Shown here: piece after piece, positions 35,082 to 44,334 of the stretch
Layout: each line of letters opens with the position of its first letter
Numbering within the stretch: position 1 is the first letter of the stretch
Assembly (NCBI GenBank): GCA_040274725.1
Contig: JBEMAQ010000002.1
Span: 62,001-126,000 of the forward strand
From: Solibacillus sp040274725
GTDB taxonomy: Bacteria > Bacillota > Bacilli > Bacillales_A > Planococcaceae
DNA length: 64,000 bases
Reading direction: 5' to 3'
Made by a program: the position numbers and the translations under genes
Notes under the pieces: generated by a model
Databases searched by the model: none
The model's input: only the letters and a program-made list of their open reading frames with translations
Told to the model about the DNA's origin: nothing

Positions 35082-35614
35082 GTCAATCGACTGTAGCAGC
35101 TCGCTATGCACAAGCTATTTTTGAATTAGCATCAAAGCAAAACATTCTTGCTGAAGTAGGCGCAGATTTAAAGGAGATCAAAAAAGTAATCGCAACGAAC
35201 GATGAGTTCATGGCTTTACTTACAGCTCCAAAAGTCTCTACTTCAAAAAAGAAAGAGCTTATCGCTCAAATTTTCTCTGGTGCACAGCCAGTCGTAGTAA
35301 ACGCACTACAGTTCCTAGTGGACAAGAAGCGTTTAGACGAATTAGCTGATGTAGCAGACAAATTCCAAGCATTAGCTGCTGCCGCTCAAGGCGCTGCGGA
35401 TGCAACAGTTTACTCTACACGCGAATTAACGGCTGAAGAGACGGCAGAAATTTCTGCATCATTTGGTCAATTAGTTGGCAAAGAGCAACTGAATATTACA
35501 AACATTATCGATGCGTCACTAATTGGTGGCGTACGCGTTCAAATCGGCAACTATATTTATGACAGCACGGTAGCTTCTAAGCTAGAAGGCTTAAAACGAG
35601 TATTAGTTGGCTAA
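35078..35614 (+). CDS. atpH: ATP synthase subunit delta
   Basis: 178-residue stalk protein (OSCP homologue) linking b to the top of the alpha/beta hexamer. N-terminal helical domain starts STVAARYAQAIFELA, and the C-terminal signature is IDASLIGGVRVQIGNYIYDSTV. Overlaps atpF by four bases. A 29-base gap with AGAGGTG leads to atpA. Confidence 0.97.
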   Translation: MSQSTVAARYAQAIFELASKQNILAEVGADLKEIKKVIATNDEFMALLTAPKVSTSKKKELIAQIFSGAQPVVVNALQFLVDKKRLDELADVADKFQALAAAAQGAADATVYSTRELTAEETAEISASFGQLVGKEQLNITNIIDASLIGGVRVQIGNYIYDSTVASKLEGLKRVLVG

Positions 35615-35643
35615 AATTTAAGAAATGTGAGAGGTGAACATAC

Positions 35644-37152
35644 ATGGGCATCAAAGCTGAAGAAATCAGCAGTCTGATTAAGCAGCAGATTGAAGGATAT
35701 CAATCAGAATTACAAGTTAGCGAAGTTGGTACAGTTATCACAGTTGGTGACGGTATCGCTCGTGCTCATGGCCTCGACAACGCCATGGCTGGAGAGCTTT
35801 TAGAGTTCTCAAACGGTGTTATGGGTATGGCACAAAACCTAGAATCAGGTAACGTTGGTATCGTTATTTTAGGTGACTACCTAGGCATCAAAGAAGGCGA
35901 TGAGGTTCGTCGTACAGGTCGTATTATGGAAGTACCAGTTGGTGAAGCACTAATTGGTCGTGTTGTAAACCCACTTGGTCAACCAGTGGATGGATTAGGT
36001 CCAATCAACACAACAAAATCTCGTCCAATCGAAAGCCCAGCTTTCGGTGTAATGGCTCGTAAATCAGTACATGAACCATTACAAACTGGTATCAAAGCGA
36101 TTGACGCTTTAGTACCAATCGGTCGTGGTCAACGTGAGTTAATCATTGGTGACCGTCAAGTTGGTAAAACATCGGTAGCTATCGATACAATTTTAAACCA
36201 ACAAGGCGAAAACATGATTTGTATCTACGTTGCAATCGGTCAAAAAGAATCAACTGTACGTGGTACGGTTGAAACTTTACGTAAGCATGGTGCATTAGAT
36301 TACACAATCGTTGTAACTGCAGCAGCTTCACAACCAGCGCCGCTATTATACTTAGCGCCATTTGCTGGTGTATCAATGGCAGAAGAATTCATGTTAGATG
36401 GTAAACACGTATTAATCGTGTATGATGACTTATCTAAACAAGCATCAGCTTACCGTGAACTTTCACTTCTTCTACGCCGTCCTCCAGGTCGTGAAGCTTA
36501 CCCTGGTGACGTATTCTACTTACACAGCCGTCTACTTGAGCGTGCTGCGAAGTTAAACGAAACTTACAAAAACGGTTCGATTACAGCGCTTCCATTCGTA
36601 GAAACGCAAGCGGGCGATATCTCTGCATATATCCCAACAAACGTAATCTCAATCACAGATGGTCAGATCTTCTTACAATCTGACTTATTCAACTCTGGTG
36701 TACGTCCTGCGATCAACGCTGGTTTTTCAGTATCACGTGTAGGTGGTTCTGCTCAAATCAAAGCGATGAAAAAAGTAGCTGGTACATTACGTCTTGACTT
36801 AGCTGCATTCCGTGAGTTAGAGTCATTCGCTCAATTCGGTTCAGACTTAGACGCAATCACACTTTCTAAATTAGAGCGTGGTAAACGTACAGTTGAAGTT
36901 TTAAAACAAGACTTAAACAAGCCACTTAAAGTTGAAAAACAAGTAGCTATCCTTTATGCATTAACTAAAGGTCACTTAGATGATATTCCAGTACAGGACA
37001 TCGTTCGTTTCGAAAACGAATTCTTAAGCTGGTTAGATTCAAACCACACTAACGTTTTAGATCACGTTCGTACAACTAAAGAACTTGCTCCAGATGCAGA
37101 GTACGTTGCAGCTCTTACTGAGTTCAAAAAATCTTTCGCTAAATCTGAGTAA
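35644..37152 (+). CDS. atpA: ATP synthase subunit alpha
   Basis: Non-catalytic nucleotide-binding subunit of F1. 502 residues. Beta-barrel domain to about 95, P-loop GDRQVGKT (169-176), Walker B region LIVYDDLSKQA, the alpha-type ATP synthase signature PPGREAYPGDVFYLHSRLLE, and a C-terminal helical domain. The codon bias is strong, as for other highly expressed genes. Followed by a hairpin at 37161 before atpG. Confidence 0.99.
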   Translation: MGIKAEEISSLIKQQIEGYQSELQVSEVGTVITVGDGIARAHGLDNAMAGELLEFSNGVMGMAQNLESGNVGIVILGDYLGIKEGDEVRRTGRIMEVPVGEALIGRVVNPLGQPVDGLGPINTTKSRPIESPAFGVMARKSVHEPLQTGIKAIDALVPIGRGQRELIIGDRQVGKTSVAIDTILNQQGENMICIYVAIGQKESTVRGTVETLRKHGALDYTIVVTAAASQPAPLLYLAPFAGVSMAEEFMLDGKHVLIVYDDLSKQASAYRELSLLLRRPPGREAYPGDVFYLHSRLLERAAKLNETYKNGSITALPFVETQAGDISAYIPTNVISITDGQIFLQSDLFNSGVRPAINAGFSVSRVGGSAQIKAMKKVAGTLRLDLAAFRELESFAQFGSDLDAITLSKLERGKRTVEVLKQDLNKPLKVEKQVAILYALTKGHLDDIPVQDIVRFENEFLSWLDSNHTNVLDHVRTTKELAPDAEYVAALTEFKKSFAKSE

Positions 37153-37160
37153 GAATTGAA

Positions 37161-37186
37161 TAGCTCGGCGCTATGCGCCTGAGCTA
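37161..37186 (+). promoter_or_regulatory. Hairpin between atpA and atpG
   Basis: TAGCTC-GGCGC pairs with GCGCC-GAGCTA, 11 base pairs with one bulged T and a TAT loop. It has no T-run directly after it, so it is more likely a message-stabilising or processing element than a terminator. Confidence 0.65.
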
Positions 37187-37238
37187 AACAATGCTTTTTT
37201 AAAGAACTTGATAAAAATCAAAAGGTGGTGAAATACCA

Positions 37239-38096
37239 GTGGTAAATTTACGCGAAATTAAAGGTCGTATTAACTCTACAAAGTCAACGAAACAAATCAC
37301 AAAAGCGATGCAGATGGTTTCTTCTTCAAAGTTACGTCGTGCAGAGCAAAACGCTAAAGCGTACGTTCCTTACATGGAAAAGATTCAAGACGTAGTAGGC
37401 GCAATCGCTTCAGGTACAAAAGACAGTGGACACCCTATGTTAACTGCTCGTCCTGTTAAGAAAACAGCTTACTTAGTTATCGGTTCTGACCGTGGTCTTG
37501 CAGGTGCTTACAACTCAAGTATCCTACGTGATGTTCAACGTACAATCAACGAGCGTCATAAATCAACAGACGAATACGTTGTTTTAGTAGTTGGTCGTGT
37601 TATTCGTGATTACTTTGTAAAGCGTGGACACAATGTTATCGCAGATGTAGTTGCTCTACCAGACCAACCATCATTTGCTGATATTAAAGAAATCGCTCGT
37701 AATGCTGTTGGTATGTTCATTGATGGTACGTATGATGAACTTTATATGTACTACAATCACTTCGTATCTGCAATCGCAAACGAAGTGACTGTAAAAAAAG
37801 TTCTTCCTTTAACTGATATTGCACCTTCTTCAAGCAATGCTTCTTATGAATTCGAGCCATCAGGCGAAGCGATTTTAGAAGTATTACTTCCACAATATGC
37901 GGAAAGCTTAATTTACGGCGCGTTATTAGATGGAAAAGCGAGTGAACATTCAGCGCGTATGACAGCAATGAAAAACGCTACAGACAATGCAAACGACCTT
38001 ATTGCAGATCTTTCTCTACAATACAACCGTGCACGTCAAGCGGCGATTACACAAGAAATTACAGAAATCGTTGGTGGAGCTGCAGCCTTAGAATAG
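37239..38096 (+). CDS. atpG: ATP synthase subunit gamma
   Basis: Central rotor shaft. 285 residues: N-terminal coiled-coil strand (LREIKGRINSTKSTKQITKA), a Rossmann-like middle and the C-terminal helix with the family signature ITQEITEIVGGAAALE. GTG start behind AAGGTGGTG. Followed by atpD after 48 bases with AGGAGGG. Confidence 0.98.
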   Translation: MVNLREIKGRINSTKSTKQITKAMQMVSSSKLRRAEQNAKAYVPYMEKIQDVVGAIASGTKDSGHPMLTARPVKKTAYLVIGSDRGLAGAYNSSILRDVQRTINERHKSTDEYVVLVVGRVIRDYFVKRGHNVIADVVALPDQPSFADIKEIARNAVGMFIDGTYDELYMYYNHFVSAIANEVTVKKVLPLTDIAPSSSNASYEFEPSGEAILEVLLPQYAESLIYGALLDGKASEHSARMTAMKNATDNANDLIADLSLQYNRARQAAITQEITEIVGGAAALE

Positions 38097-38144
38097 GCGC
38101 ACTCACCAATTTCGTATAAGAATACGATAGGAGGGTACACAGTA

Positions 38145-39560
38145 ATGAACAAAGGACACGTTCTTCAGGTAATGGGTCCAGTAGTAGACGTTAAGTTTAC
38201 TGATGGTCAATTACCAGCAATTTATAACGCTTTAACAGTTACAATCGAACGTCCTAATGAAGCGCCAACTACTTTAGCTTTAGAAGTAGCACTTCACTTA
38301 GGTGACGATTCTGTTCGTACGATTGCCATGTCATCTACTGACGGCTTACAACGTGGAGCAGAAGTAATAAACACAGGAGCACCAATCTCAGTACCAGTTG
38401 GTGAAGCTACATTAGGTCGCGTATTTAACGTACTTGGTGAAGTTATCGACTTAGGGGAAGAAATTCCTGCTGATGTTCGTCGTGATTCTATTCACCGCGA
38501 AGCTCCAACATTCGATGAATTATCAACTACTGTAGAAATCCTTGAAACAGGTATCAAAGTAGTAGACTTATTAGCACCATACATCAAAGGTGGTAAAATC
38601 GGTCTATTCGGTGGTGCCGGCGTAGGTAAAACAGTATTAATCCAAGAATTAATCAACAACATCGCACAAGAGCACGCTGGTATCTCAGTATTCGCAGGTG
38701 TAGGTGAGCGTACTCGTGAGGGTAACGACTTATTCTTCGAAATGACTGACTCAGGCGTAATCAAACAAACTGCGATGGTATTCGGTCAAATGAATGAGCC
38801 ACCTGGTGCACGTATGCGCGTAGCATTATCTGGTTTAACAATGGCAGAATACTTCCGTGATGAGCAAGGTGCAGACGTACTTTTATTCATCGACAACATT
38901 TTCCGTTTCACACAAGCAGGTTCTGAGGTTTCTGCATTATTAGGCCGTATGCCTTCTGCTGTAGGTTACCAACCAACTCTTGCTACTGAAATGGGTAAAT
39001 TACAAGAGCGTATCACATCTACTACTAAAGGTTCTGTAACTTCTATCCAAGCGATCTATGTACCAGCCGATGACTATACTGACCCGGCTCCGGCTACAAC
39101 TTTCGCCCATTTAGATGCAACAACGAACCTTGAGCGTAAATTATCTGAAATGGGTATCTACCCTGCGGTTGACCCATTAGCTTCGACTTCTCGTGCATTA
39201 TCACCTGAAATCGTTGGTCCAGAGCATTATGCAATCGCAACTCAAGTACAACGTACAATCCAACGTTACCGTGAATTACAGGATATCATCGCCATCTTAG
39301 GTATGGATGAGTTATCTGATGAAGATAAGCAAACAGTAGAACGCGCTCGTCGTATTCAATTCTTCTTATCTCAAAACTTCCACGTAGCAGAGCAATTCAC
39401 TGGTCAAAAAGGTTCTTATGTACCTGTTAAGAAAACGGTTGAGTCATTCAAACAAATTCTTGACGGTAAATGGGATCACTTACCAGAGGACGCTTTCCGT
39501 TTAGTCGGTTCTATCGATGAAGTAGTAGCGAAAGCTAAAGAGATGGGCGTTCAAGTTTAA
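38145..39560 (+). CDS. atpD: ATP synthase subunit beta
   Basis: Catalytic subunit of F1. 471 residues. P-loop GGAGVGKT (156-163), catalytic Glu in GVGERTREGND, Walker B VLLFIDNIFRFTQAG, the DELSEED-like lever DELSDEDKQ, and the alpha/beta signature PAVDPLASTSR. Start ATG behind AGGAGGG. Codon use is typical of a highly expressed gene. Confidence 0.99.
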   Translation: MNKGHVLQVMGPVVDVKFTDGQLPAIYNALTVTIERPNEAPTTLALEVALHLGDDSVRTIAMSSTDGLQRGAEVINTGAPISVPVGEATLGRVFNVLGEVIDLGEEIPADVRRDSIHREAPTFDELSTTVEILETGIKVVDLLAPYIKGGKIGLFGGAGVGKTVLIQELINNIAQEHAGISVFAGVGERTREGNDLFFEMTDSGVIKQTAMVFGQMNEPPGARMRVALSGLTMAEYFRDEQGADVLLFIDNIFRFTQAGSEVSALLGRMPSAVGYQPTLATEMGKLQERITSTTKGSVTSIQAIYVPADDYTDPAPATTFAHLDATTNLERKLSEMGIYPAVDPLASTSRALSPEIVGPEHYAIATQVQRTIQRYRELQDIIAILGMDELSDEDKQTVERARRIQFFLSQNFHVAEQFTGQKGSYVPVKKTVESFKQILDGKWDHLPEDAFRLVGSIDEVVAKAKEMGVQV

Positions 39561-39583
39561 TTAGCTGACGAGGAGGAAAACAT

Positions 39584-39991
39584 ATGAAGACAGTTACAGT
39601 CAATATTGTCACTCCCGACGGCCCGGTATACGATTCAGAGGTAACAATGGTTATCGCGAAAACGACTTCAGGTGAAATTGGTGTCCTTGCTGGCCATATT
39701 CCTATGGTTGCTCCACTTGCAATTGGTGCAGTGAAGCTGAAAAAAGCAGACGGCACTACTGAACTTGCAGCAGTTGGCGGTGGTTTCGTTGAAGTCCGTC
39801 CAGAAAAAATTTCGATTTTAGCGCCTTCTGCAGAGGTTGCTTCTTCAATCGATGTTGCTCGAGCTAAAGAAGCTTTAGCTCGTGCTGAAGGCCGTCTTCA
39901 AAAGAAACAAGATAACATTGATTTCAAACGCGCTGATTTAGCGTTAAAACGTGCGTTGAATCGTATCAACGTTCATGAGGGTAATATCTAA
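39584..39991 (+). CDS. atpC: ATP synthase subunit epsilon
   Basis: 135-residue regulatory subunit, last gene of the operon. N-terminal beta-sandwich (about 1-85, VTPDGPVYDSEV and GEIGVLAGHIPMV) and a C-terminal two-helix domain (ARAKEALARAEGRL) that can extend to inhibit ATP hydrolysis. A possible ATP-binding Arg/Lys set as in Bacillus PS3 epsilon is not decidable here. A strong terminator closes the operon. Confidence 0.98.
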   Translation: MKTVTVNIVTPDGPVYDSEVTMVIAKTTSGEIGVLAGHIPMVAPLAIGAVKLKKADGTTELAAVGGGFVEVRPEKISILAPSAEVASSIDVARAKEALARAEGRLQKKQDNIDFKRADLALKRALNRINVHEGNI

Positions 39992-40000
39992 TTTTTACAG

Positions 40001-40046
40001 GGCTTGTGCCAAAAGGTGATTTCACCTTTTGGGGCAAGCCTTTATT
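40001..40046 (+). terminator. Terminator of the atp operon
   Basis: A 19-base arm beginning GGCTTGTGCC (40001) pairs with one ending GGGGCAAGCC (40040), with a single mismatch; TTTATT follows. Confidence 0.9.
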
Positions 40047-40128
40047 AGTACGTACATTTTTGGGTCACGATAAGATTAAAAACACATAAGAGGATTTTCT
40101 TATTTTACAGGAAAGGATTGATAAATAA

Positions 40129-40371
40129 ATGGACCTATACGTACAAACTGGGCAACAGGCAATGTTTAACTTAGTGGCTTATATTTTTTTCATCGGTATT
40201 ACTTTTTACGCACTGCAGGCATTTCGGTTTGAACAGTTATTTAAAAAGGGAAAAACGTTTCAAATTCAATTAGTATACATTTTATTTAGTATTGCAATTG
40301 GCTCATTAGTTGCAGAATTCTTTATTAGCTTTTCGACCTTTTCACAGCAGCTACCCTACATTTTCAAATAA
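40129..40371 (+). CDS. DUF1146 family membrane protein (YwzB-like)
   Basis: 80-residue protein with two membrane segments (about 14-32 and 47-66). The start YVQTGQQAMFNLVAYI and the FRFEQLFK loop fit the DUF1146/YwzB family, which sits directly after the atp operon in many Bacilli. Function is unknown. The ribosome binding site GGAAAGG is upstream. A 20-base-arm palindrome follows at 40374. Confidence 0.85.
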   Translation: MDLYVQTGQQAMFNLVAYIFFIGITFYALQAFRFEQLFKKGKTFQIQLVYILFSIAIGSLVAEFFISFSTFSQQLPYIFK

Positions 40372-40373
40372 GT

Positions 40374-40423
40374 AGAGGTGCTGTAACGGCTAATAAACAA
40401 TTGTTAGTCGTTACAGCACCTCT
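40374..40423. repeat. 50-base inverted repeat without T-run
   Basis: AGAGGTGCTGTAACG (from 40374) pairs perfectly with CGTTACAGCACCTCT (ending 40423), and inner bases CTAA/TTAG extend the stem around a short loop. Neither side is followed by a T-run, so it is not a classical terminator. It could still end transcription weakly, protect the message end, or be a small dispersed repeat. Confidence 0.85.
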
Positions 40424-40754
40424 CTATAGGGGAACCTAAGTCTTTTAGATTAAATAAATTCAATCGTGACAATCATCCTAATTTCCCAGGGAATATTAAG
40501 TGTTTCTAAACTTAGTAGTTGAGGGGAGTAATTAATAAATAATACGTTTTTTAGGAATTTTGTAAATTCACCATATTTGTTTCATTTGCGTACTATAAAA
40601 GTATAGCTAATTACGTAATTTTGACGTAGAATAGTGATTTGGGTGCTTAAGTAATTGATGCCCTACAAATGAAGATGAAACTTTAAAGTCAATAACTTAT
40701 GAATATAAAATGTAAATGAATAGGTTGTAAGAATGGGATTCGGAGGGACGAATT
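40424..40754. other. Gene-free region upstream of murA1
   Basis: 330 bases, AT-rich. Apart from a 12-base perfect palindrome (AATTACGTAATT, near 40610) I see no gene, no clear -35/-10 pair and no riboswitch. It must carry the murA1 promoter. Confidence 0.5.
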
Positions 40755-42053
40755 GTGGAGAAGATTATTGTTACGGGAGGCCAAACATTAAACGGCACTG
40801 TGCGAGTTGAGGGCGCGAAAAATGCGGTATTACCGATTTTAGCAGCAGCACTACTAGCATCAAAAAATAACAATGTAATTAAAGAAGTACCAAATTTAGC
40901 GGATGTGCATACAATTAGCCAAGTATTAAAAAGCTTGAACGCGGATGTAGCATATACGATTGAGAATAATGAAATGGTTATTAACGCTACACGCGAATTA
41001 TCAAGCGAAGCGCAATTTGAATATGTAAGTAAAATGCGTGCATCGATTTTAGTGATGGGTTCACTACTTGCGCGTAATGGCTATGCACGCGTTGCACAAC
41101 CAGGTGGATGTGCTATTGGTTCACGTCCAATTGAACTGCATTTAAAAGGCTTTGAGGCAATGGGCGCAAAAATTTCATTTGGTCATGGTTATGTAGAAGC
41201 AAAAGTTGACGGGAAATTAAAGGGCGCAGAAATTTATTTAGACTTCCCAAGCGTCGGCGCAACGGAAAATATTATGACGGCAGCAGCATTAGCAGATGGT
41301 GTAACAGTTATTGAAAATGCCGCAAAAGAGCCTGAAATTGTTGATTTAGCAAACTTTATTAATGCGATGGGCGGACGCGTTATTGGTGCAGGTACCGATA
41401 CAGTTCGTATTGAAGGCGTGAAGGAACTACATGGTTGTACGCATCATATTATTCCTGACCGTATTGAAGCGGGGACATTTATGGTTGCAGCGGCGATTAC
41501 ACGAGGAGACGTTGTAATCGAAAATGCAATCCCAGAGCATATGACAGCACTTATTGCGAAAATGCGTGAAATGGGTGTTGAAATTATTGAAGAGGCAGAG
41601 GGACTTCGCGTTCGTGCGAATGATCCACTAAAGGCAGTGGATATTAAAACGATGCCGCACCCTGGCTTCCCAACAGATATGCAGTCACAGCTAATGGCAT
41701 TAATGCTTACAGCGACTGGCACAAGTATTATTACAGAAACAGTATTCGAAAATCGCTTTATGCATGTAGAGGAATTCCATCGTATGAATGCTTCGGCAAA
41801 AATAGAAGGACGTTCTGTATTTATTGAAGGTGCGAACAAATTGCAAGGTGCTGAAGTAGCTGCAACAGATTTACGCGCTGCATCGTCATTAATTCTTGCG
41901 GGCTTAGTAGCACAAGGTATAACGCGCGTCACAAAGCTACATCATTTAGATCGTGGTTATGTAGACTTCCACAAAAAATTAGCTTCACTTGGTGCGCATA
42001 TAGAACGCGTAGTAGCAGAAGAAACGACAACACAAAAAACAGTATCAGCTTAA
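40755..42053 (+). CDS. murAA: UDP-GlcNAc 1-carboxyvinyltransferase, paralogue 1
   Basis: Main MurA enzyme of peptidoglycan synthesis. 432 residues; catalytic Cys119 in PGGCAIGSRP and VEGAKNAVLPIL at the N-terminus. This CAIGSRPIELH version is the MurA1 type, distinct from the CFLGPRP paralogue at 14165. GTG start behind CGGAGGGA. It carries an extra C-terminal tail (VVAEETTTQKTVSA) not needed for the fold. In B. subtilis MurAA is degraded by ClpCP; the tail could matter for that (inference). Confidence 0.96.
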   Translation: MEKIIVTGGQTLNGTVRVEGAKNAVLPILAAALLASKNNNVIKEVPNLADVHTISQVLKSLNADVAYTIENNEMVINATRELSSEAQFEYVSKMRASILVMGSLLARNGYARVAQPGGCAIGSRPIELHLKGFEAMGAKISFGHGYVEAKVDGKLKGAEIYLDFPSVGATENIMTAAALADGVTVIENAAKEPEIVDLANFINAMGGRVIGAGTDTVRIEGVKELHGCTHHIIPDRIEAGTFMVAAAITRGDVVIENAIPEHMTALIAKMREMGVEIIEEAEGLRVRANDPLKAVDIKTMPHPGFPTDMQSQLMALMLTATGTSIITETVFENRFMHVEEFHRMNASAKIEGRSVFIEGANKLQGAEVAATDLRAASSLILAGLVAQGITRVTKLHHLDRGYVDFHKKLASLGAHIERVVAEETTTQKTVSA

Positions 42054-42057
42054 AATG

Positions 42058-42096
42058 AACGCTTCTTTATGTATAATAAAGAAGCGTTTTTTTCAT
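42058..42096 (+). terminator. Terminator after murA1
   Basis: AACGCTTCTTTAT pairs perfectly with ATAAAGAAGCGTT, loop GTATA, followed by TTTTT. Confidence 0.92.
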
Positions 42097-42126
42097 GTTT
42101 TCTGTAGGTAAGACATAAAGTATCGT

Positions 42127-43026
42127 ATGAAAAATTGGATGATATTTATAGGGTGTATTGTGTTGTTTAGTGTGCCATTTAGTATAAAGTCTGACAACGT
42201 ACAACTAGTGCCATTACAAGGACAGGAGCGGGCGTGTGAAGTAGTTATAAAGGTGGGCGAACAGCGTGTACCACTTGAAACATATCTTATCGGTGTGATT
42301 GCAGCAGAAATGCCCGCAAGCTTTCATCTAGAAGCGTTAAAGGCGCAGGCCATTGCAGCAAGGACATACGCGCTAAAGAAAACGGAATTTGGTGAGTTGC
42401 CGATTCAAGCAACGACGGCGCACCAAGTGTATGAAACGAAGGAAGAGCGCGAGGAGAAGTGGCAAGCTGTGTCTTCTCAGTATGAATCAAAAATCGAACA
42501 GGCTGTTCGCGAAACGGCAGGGCTCGTTGCAATGTATGACGCCGAGCTCATTACAGCGATGTTTCATGCGTCTTCGTTTGAAATGACTGAATCAGCAAAA
42601 AATTATAGCGGCAATTCATTATCGTATTTACAATCTGTCGCAACAACAGAAATATCTGATGATGAGCGTAGCTATACAGTAAATGAATTGAATCAAAAAC
42701 TAGCAACCTCTTTCTCATTGCAACAGTATGCACGAGCTAAATTAACGCTGAATGATAGTGGACGGGTAGCGACAGTGACAATCGGGCAACAACAATGGAG
42801 TGGTCGCACATTTCGAGAGCTACTAGCACTAAAATCTACAGCCTTTACAATTAATATAATAGAAGGAAAGGTTCATATTCGCACGAAAGGCTACGGTCAT
42901 GGTGTCGGGATGAGCCAGTATGGTGCAAATGAGATGGCCAGTCGTGGTGAACGGGCAGAGGACATATTGAGGCATTATTATCAGGGAATCGAAATTACTT
43001 CGTATACATGTAAAAAAGATGTTTAA
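42127..43026 (+). CDS. spoIID: Stage II sporulation protein D
   Basis: Membrane-anchored lytic transglycosylase that, with SpoIIM and SpoIIP, remodels septal peptidoglycan during engulfment. 299 residues; N-terminal signal anchor (residues 1-20). The catalytic Glu is in VIAAEMPASFHLEALKAQA, and GYGHGVGMSQYGANEMA is the C-terminal family signature. There is little Shine-Dalgarno before the ATG. Sigma-E control is expected by homology, but I could not identify the promoter with confidence. Confidence 0.95.
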   Translation: MKNWMIFIGCIVLFSVPFSIKSDNVQLVPLQGQERACEVVIKVGEQRVPLETYLIGVIAAEMPASFHLEALKAQAIAARTYALKKTEFGELPIQATTAHQVYETKEEREEKWQAVSSQYESKIEQAVRETAGLVAMYDAELITAMFHASSFEMTESAKNYSGNSLSYLQSVATTEISDDERSYTVNELNQKLATSFSLQQYARAKLTLNDSGRVATVTIGQQQWSGRTFRELLALKSTAFTINIIEGKVHIRTKGYGHGVGMSQYGANEMASRGERAEDILRHYYQGIEITSYTCKKDV

Positions 43027-43068
43027 AATCCTCTATAGTTACGCACACTTCCATTAGAGGTGATGATA

Positions 43069-43713
43069 ATGGGAGAAGAAAAAAAAGGTCCTTCTCAAAA
43101 AGATTGGCAGCAAAAGCCATGGTTTTGGCCAGTTGTCTATAGTGCAATTGCGCTTGCGTTAGTGGGGATCATAGTTGGTTATAATGAACTTGTGCAGCGC
43201 GTTGAGCAGACGACAGAGTCAGAGCCGGCCGAAACAGTGGATGTGTTAGTCGAAACGGCTTCACAAAAAGAAACGATGAAATATCCGTTTAAGGAAACGT
43301 ATTTGAATGAAGTGGCAGTACAGCAGGATTTTTATGATTTAGAGGCGGATGAGGCGACACGTGAAAACGCACTACTCGTATTCAATCAAGTATACTCAAC
43401 ATCAACAGGTGTAGCACTTACGATTAATAGCGAGCCATTTGAGGTTCTTGCGGCGATGAGTGGTGAGGTGACAGAGGTGAAGCTGGATGCATTTACCGGT
43501 AATTCGATTACAATCAATCATGCTGATGGCTATCAAACACGTTATAGCTCTGTAACCGACATTCTTGTAAAAGAAGGAGACGTCTTGAAGCAAGGCGAGC
43601 AAATTGCCACAACAACAGAAAATGAATGGAACCCGACAGCAGGTATTCATTTATTTTTTGAAGTACTTGATCAAGGTGAGCTTATGAACCCGCGTAAATT
43701 GCTAGCATTTTAA
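43069..43713 (+). CDS. spoIIQ: SpoIIQ, degenerate M23 (LytM) protein
   Basis: Forespore half of the SpoIIQ-SpoIIIAH channel that bridges the engulfing membranes. 214 residues: short cytoplasmic N-terminus, one membrane helix (about 20-40), linker, LytM domain (about 105-210). The peptidase zinc site is not intact: the position of the usual YGHL reads YSSV and the final HxH reads HLF, so endopeptidase activity is not expected, as for B. subtilis SpoIIQ. ATG 43069 follows TTAGAGG; in-frame starts upstream overlap it. It follows spoIID by 42 bases. Confidence 0.92.
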   Translation: MGEEKKGPSQKDWQQKPWFWPVVYSAIALALVGIIVGYNELVQRVEQTTESEPAETVDVLVETASQKETMKYPFKETYLNEVAVQQDFYDLEADEATRENALLVFNQVYSTSTGVALTINSEPFEVLAAMSGEVTEVKLDAFTGNSITINHADGYQTRYSSVTDILVKEGDVLKQGEQIATTTENEWNPTAGIHLFFEVLDQGELMNPRKLLAF

Positions 43714-43884
43714 CGTTTAGCAGCAAAGACGGTAAATTGGGCAAGGCGTTTTTTCCGTTAGTCTAAAGTCAAATCCAGATACATGTTAGCTGAAGTATAA
43801 TTAATTGTTCTGAAATCCCTCTCTACAACATAAGGTGAAGAAAGAAATGTATCTTTCTAATCTATAGATAGAGAGGGAGACAGT

Positions 43885-44151
43885 GTGCACGAGCATATTC
43901 GGCAGCGTTGTGTACGGCTTGGGAAACTATTGCTTGAGACGGGCGACACGGTTCGGGCGCTGGCTACGAAAACAGGATATTCAAAAAGTACAGTGCATAA
44001 AGATTTAACAGAGCGACTTTTACTTGTAAATGAACAATTAGCAGCGGAAGTAAAAACGATTCTTGCGTACAATAAATCGATTCGCCACCTACGTGGTGGA
44101 GAAGCAACGAGAAAAAAGTGGCAAGAGAGTCAGCGTACAAAAAGTGTTTAG
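43885..44151 (+). CDS. spoIIID: Sporulation transcription factor SpoIIID
   Basis: Mother-cell DNA-binding regulator active after sigma-E. 88 residues with a helix-turn-helix (about 23-45, ALATKTGYSKSTVHKDL) and a basic C-terminal helix (RHLRGGEATRKKWQ). GTG start behind AGAGAGGGAGA. The same neighbours (spoIIQ upstream, mbl downstream) flank it in B. subtilis. A terminator stem overlaps its last codons. Confidence 0.96.
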   Translation: MHEHIRQRCVRLGKLLLETGDTVRALATKTGYSKSTVHKDLTERLLLVNEQLAAEVKTILAYNKSIRHLRGGEATRKKWQESQRTKSV

Positions 44152-44187
44152 TCGGTTAACAACAGCCAGCTAAATACTTTTTTTTGT
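44141..44187 (+). terminator. Terminator overlapping the spoIIID stop codon
   Basis: AAAGTGTTTAG (44141-44151, which includes the stop codon) pairs with CTAAATACTTT (44170-44180, one G-T pair), then TTTTTT. Confidence 0.8.
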
Positions 44188-44334
44188 AGCAAATATTTGA
44201 TTTTTTTGAAAGAGAAAGGAAACAACTCCCACAAAATAAGATGTAATTCACTACTTAGTATGATAAAATAGTCAAGATAAAGATAGGTTAGAATCGTATA
44301 TATGTTGGTACCCGCGGGAAGGAGATAAAAACGA

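Noticed and set aside
44308..44330. GTTGGTACCCGCGGGA before mbl resembles the end of a T-box riboswitch.
   Set aside because: There is no specifier-loop region, no terminator/antiterminator pair, and mbl is not an amino-acid gene; the likeness is a short GC-rich palindrome only.
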